From the NCBI GenBank assembly GCA_964395545.1, contig CAYNAW010000031.1, positions 1 to 16,497 on the forward strand: DNA of 16,497 nucleotides, in the 5' to 3' direction. Below, one piece after another: positions 15,829-16,497 of this stretch (position 1 is the first letter of the stretch; each line of letters opens with the position of its first letter). The DNA comes from CAYGVX01 sp964395545. GTDB lineage: Archaea; Thermoproteota; Bathyarchaeia; Bathyarchaeales; SOJC01. Below the pieces are notes generated by a model. The model did not search any database. It was not told where the DNA came from and saw only the letters and a program-made list of their open reading frames with translations. Both the position numbers and the translations under genes were made by a program.

Positions 15829-15844
15829 AGCCTGATTTCAGGCT
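15829..15844. promoter_or_regulatory. inverted repeat at the radical SAM gene start (possible operator)
   Basis: AGCCTGATTTCAGGCT has perfect 7-base arms around TT. It lies between the minus-strand TATA-like box at 15852-15858 and the ATG at 15819, that is, on the predicted transcription start, where a bound protein would block initiation. No regulator is encoded nearby. Confidence 0.4.
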
Positions 15845-15851
15845 CAGTTCA

Positions 15852-15858
15852 GCTATAT
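15852..15858 (-). promoter_or_regulatory. TATA box of the radical SAM gene
   Basis: The minus strand reads CATATAG here. The start expected about 26 bases downstream falls near 15830, giving a leader of about 11 bases to the first ATG or 26 to the second. Judged by eye. Confidence 0.4.
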
Positions 15859-15990
15859 GGCTTTTCCACGTCTTGCCGAAGGTGGTTCGCGGGTGGGAGA
15901 CTCCATATGATGTGCGGGTACAAGTGATTTTCCTAAGGAAGAATTGGCGCGTTTGTCTATCTTTCTTCTGGTTTCTTGTTCCTATACATT

Positions 15991-15997
15991 CATATAC
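15991..15997 (+). promoter_or_regulatory. TATA box of alba
   Basis: CATATAC, preceded nine bases earlier by a second similar box CTATACA (15982-15988), lies about 56 bases before the alba ATG. The expected start near 16020 gives a leader of about 30 bases that contains AAAGGA. It also supports taking the ATG at 16050 rather than any upstream codon. Confidence 0.5.
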
Positions 15998-16049
15998 CAG
16001 AGGTGTGTATTGCCTATGTTACCGTAAACACAAAGGAAGCAGACGTACT

Positions 16050-16334
16050 ATGAGTTCGGAACCGAACGTGATATTCGTGGGCAACAAGCCCCCGATGAAC
16101 TATGTCATGGCAGTGATTACTGGCTTCAATATGGGCAACTCGGCTGAAGTTACGTTGAAAGCACGTGGTCGCGCGATTAGCACAGCCGTCGACGTTGCTG
16201 AGATTGTGCGCAACAGATTCTTCAAGGACGCAAAGGTTCACAGCATAGCCATCGGCAGTGAGCAGATCACGCCCAAAGAAGGCGGTAACCCGAGAAACGT
16301 CTCAACGATGGAAATCACGCTACGCAAAGAGTAG
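16050..16334 (+). CDS. alba: DNA/RNA-binding protein Alba
   Basis: The 94-residue protein is Alba, the small abundant chromatin and RNA-binding protein of most archaea. The first strand and loop read VIFVGNKPPMNYVMAV (7-22) and the core helix reads KARGRAISTAVDVAEIVRNRFF, which match Sulfolobus Alba closely; the C-terminal strand is STMEITLRKE. In Sulfolobus two lysines, K16 and K17, precede the proline; here the pair is N12-K13, so the lysine whose acetylation tunes DNA binding there is missing. The open frame extends upstream to a TTG at 15873, but those 59 residues are hydrophobic and cysteine-rich, lack any Alba similarity, and precede the promoter, so the ATG at 16050 is the start. It is a single gene, flanked by the divergent radical SAM gene and the convergent 16S rRNA gene. 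Confidence 0.95.
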   Translation: MSSEPNVIFVGNKPPMNYVMAVITGFNMGNSAEVTLKARGRAISTAVDVAEIVRNRFFKDAKVHSIAIGSEQITPKEGGNPRNVSTMEITLRKE

Positions 16335-16375
16335 AACATTTGAGACACCGGACAGAGAAACCGCCTAACCCACCA

Positions 16376-16382
16376 TTTTTTT
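16376..16382 (+). terminator. T-tract terminator after alba
   Basis: Seven T in a row lie 42 bases after the alba stop on the coding strand, the usual form of an archaeal U-rich terminator. It also stops alba transcription before the opposing 16S gene. Confidence 0.5.
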
Positions 16383-16389
16383 CCTCTGC

Positions 16390-16395
16390 AAAAAA
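16390..16395 (-). terminator. T-tract downstream of the 16S rRNA gene
   Basis: On the minus strand six T occur about 57 bases beyond the mature 16S 3' end, in the gap before alba. As a U-rich terminator it would end a transcript that carries 16S alone. Short, so the call is tentative. Confidence 0.35.
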
Positions 16396-16451
16396 CTAGC
16401 GTAGCTTAGCGCACATTTTCCTTCCCCTCCAACCCACGGCAGTGCTTTCTT

Positions 16452-16497
16452 AGGAGGTGATCCGGCCGCAGGTTCCCCTACGGCCACCTTGTTACGA
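16452..16497 (-). rRNA. 16S rRNA, 3' end only (partial)
   Basis: Read on the minus strand, the last 46 bases match the universal 3' end of small-subunit rRNA: GTAACAAGGTGGCCG, then GGGGAACCTGCGG, then GGATCACCTCCT as the anti-Shine-Dalgarno tail. The rest lies beyond the window. The mature 3' end is placed at the final T of CCTCCT, with an uncertainty of one or two bases. The anti-SD predicts ribosome sites such as GGAGG and GGTGA. Downstream on the same strand there is only 117 bases before alba on the other strand, with no tRNA-Ala and no 23S gene. Confidence 0.97.

Noticed and set aside
15873..16049. 59-codon upstream extension of alba in the same frame
   Set aside because: It starts at TTG, is hydrophobic and cysteine-rich with no resemblance to Alba, and runs across the TATA boxes; the ATG at 16050 gives the normal 94-residue protein.
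1..16497. CRISPR array, insertion sequence, integrase or phage genes
   Set aside because: No regularly spaced repeats, terminal inverted repeats, transposase or integrase motifs were found by eye.

Overview
The window is archaeal. It carries two elongation factor 2 genes, an Alba chromatin protein gene, the 3' end of a 16S rRNA gene ending in the archaeal CCUCCU tail, TATA-like boxes upstream of several genes, and anaerobic ferredoxin-linked redox enzymes. The gene content (HdrA-MvhD, KorDA, 5-oxoprolinase, Sulfolobus-like EF-2) would fit an anaerobic amino-acid- or peptide-using member of the Thermoproteota, perhaps Bathyarchaeia. That placement is an inference and needs the 16S body or marker genes outside the window.

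Region 1 (1-5286, minus strand) is one tightly packed operon. It reads HdrC-GltD fusion, HdrA-MvhD fusion, KorD ferredoxin, KorA (cut by the window edge). Every junction overlaps. The layout couples a 2-oxoacid:ferredoxin oxidoreductase to a flavin and iron-sulfur electron-transfer module with a built-in NAD(P)H-binding subunit. No HdrB is present.

Region 2 (5477-8953, plus strand) is a second operon, divergent from the first across a 190-bp promoter region that holds an AT-rich inverted repeat. It reads a 2,4-diaminopentanoate dehydrogenase-like oxidoreductase, then PxpA, PxpB and PxpC, the three subunits of the ATP-dependent 5-oxoprolinase. A major facilitator transporter on the minus strand (8964-10175) converges with it; the two stop codons lie in one small inverted repeat.

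Region 3 (10367-14949, plus strand) holds two full-length EF-2 genes in tandem, and this is the most interesting part. The first keeps the diphthamide histidine but has a degenerate switch I (RQMTV instead of RGITI). The second keeps RGITI but has tyrosine in place of the diphthamide histidine and glutamine in the neighbouring SPNKHN tip loop. Each copy has therefore lost a different normally conserved element, which suggests division of labour between two translocases.

Region 4 (14908-16497): a SplB-like radical SAM gene on the minus strand overlaps the end of the second EF-2 gene tail to tail. Alba follows on the plus strand, and then the 3' end of a 16S rRNA gene on the minus strand. Only 117 bp separates the 16S 3' end from the convergent Alba gene, so no tRNA-Ala or 23S gene follows the 16S here; the rRNA genes appear unlinked. 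No tRNA, CRISPR array, insertion sequence or phage gene was seen. No stretch above 300 bases lacks a gene; the longest gaps are 15820-16049, 10176-10366 and 5287-5476.
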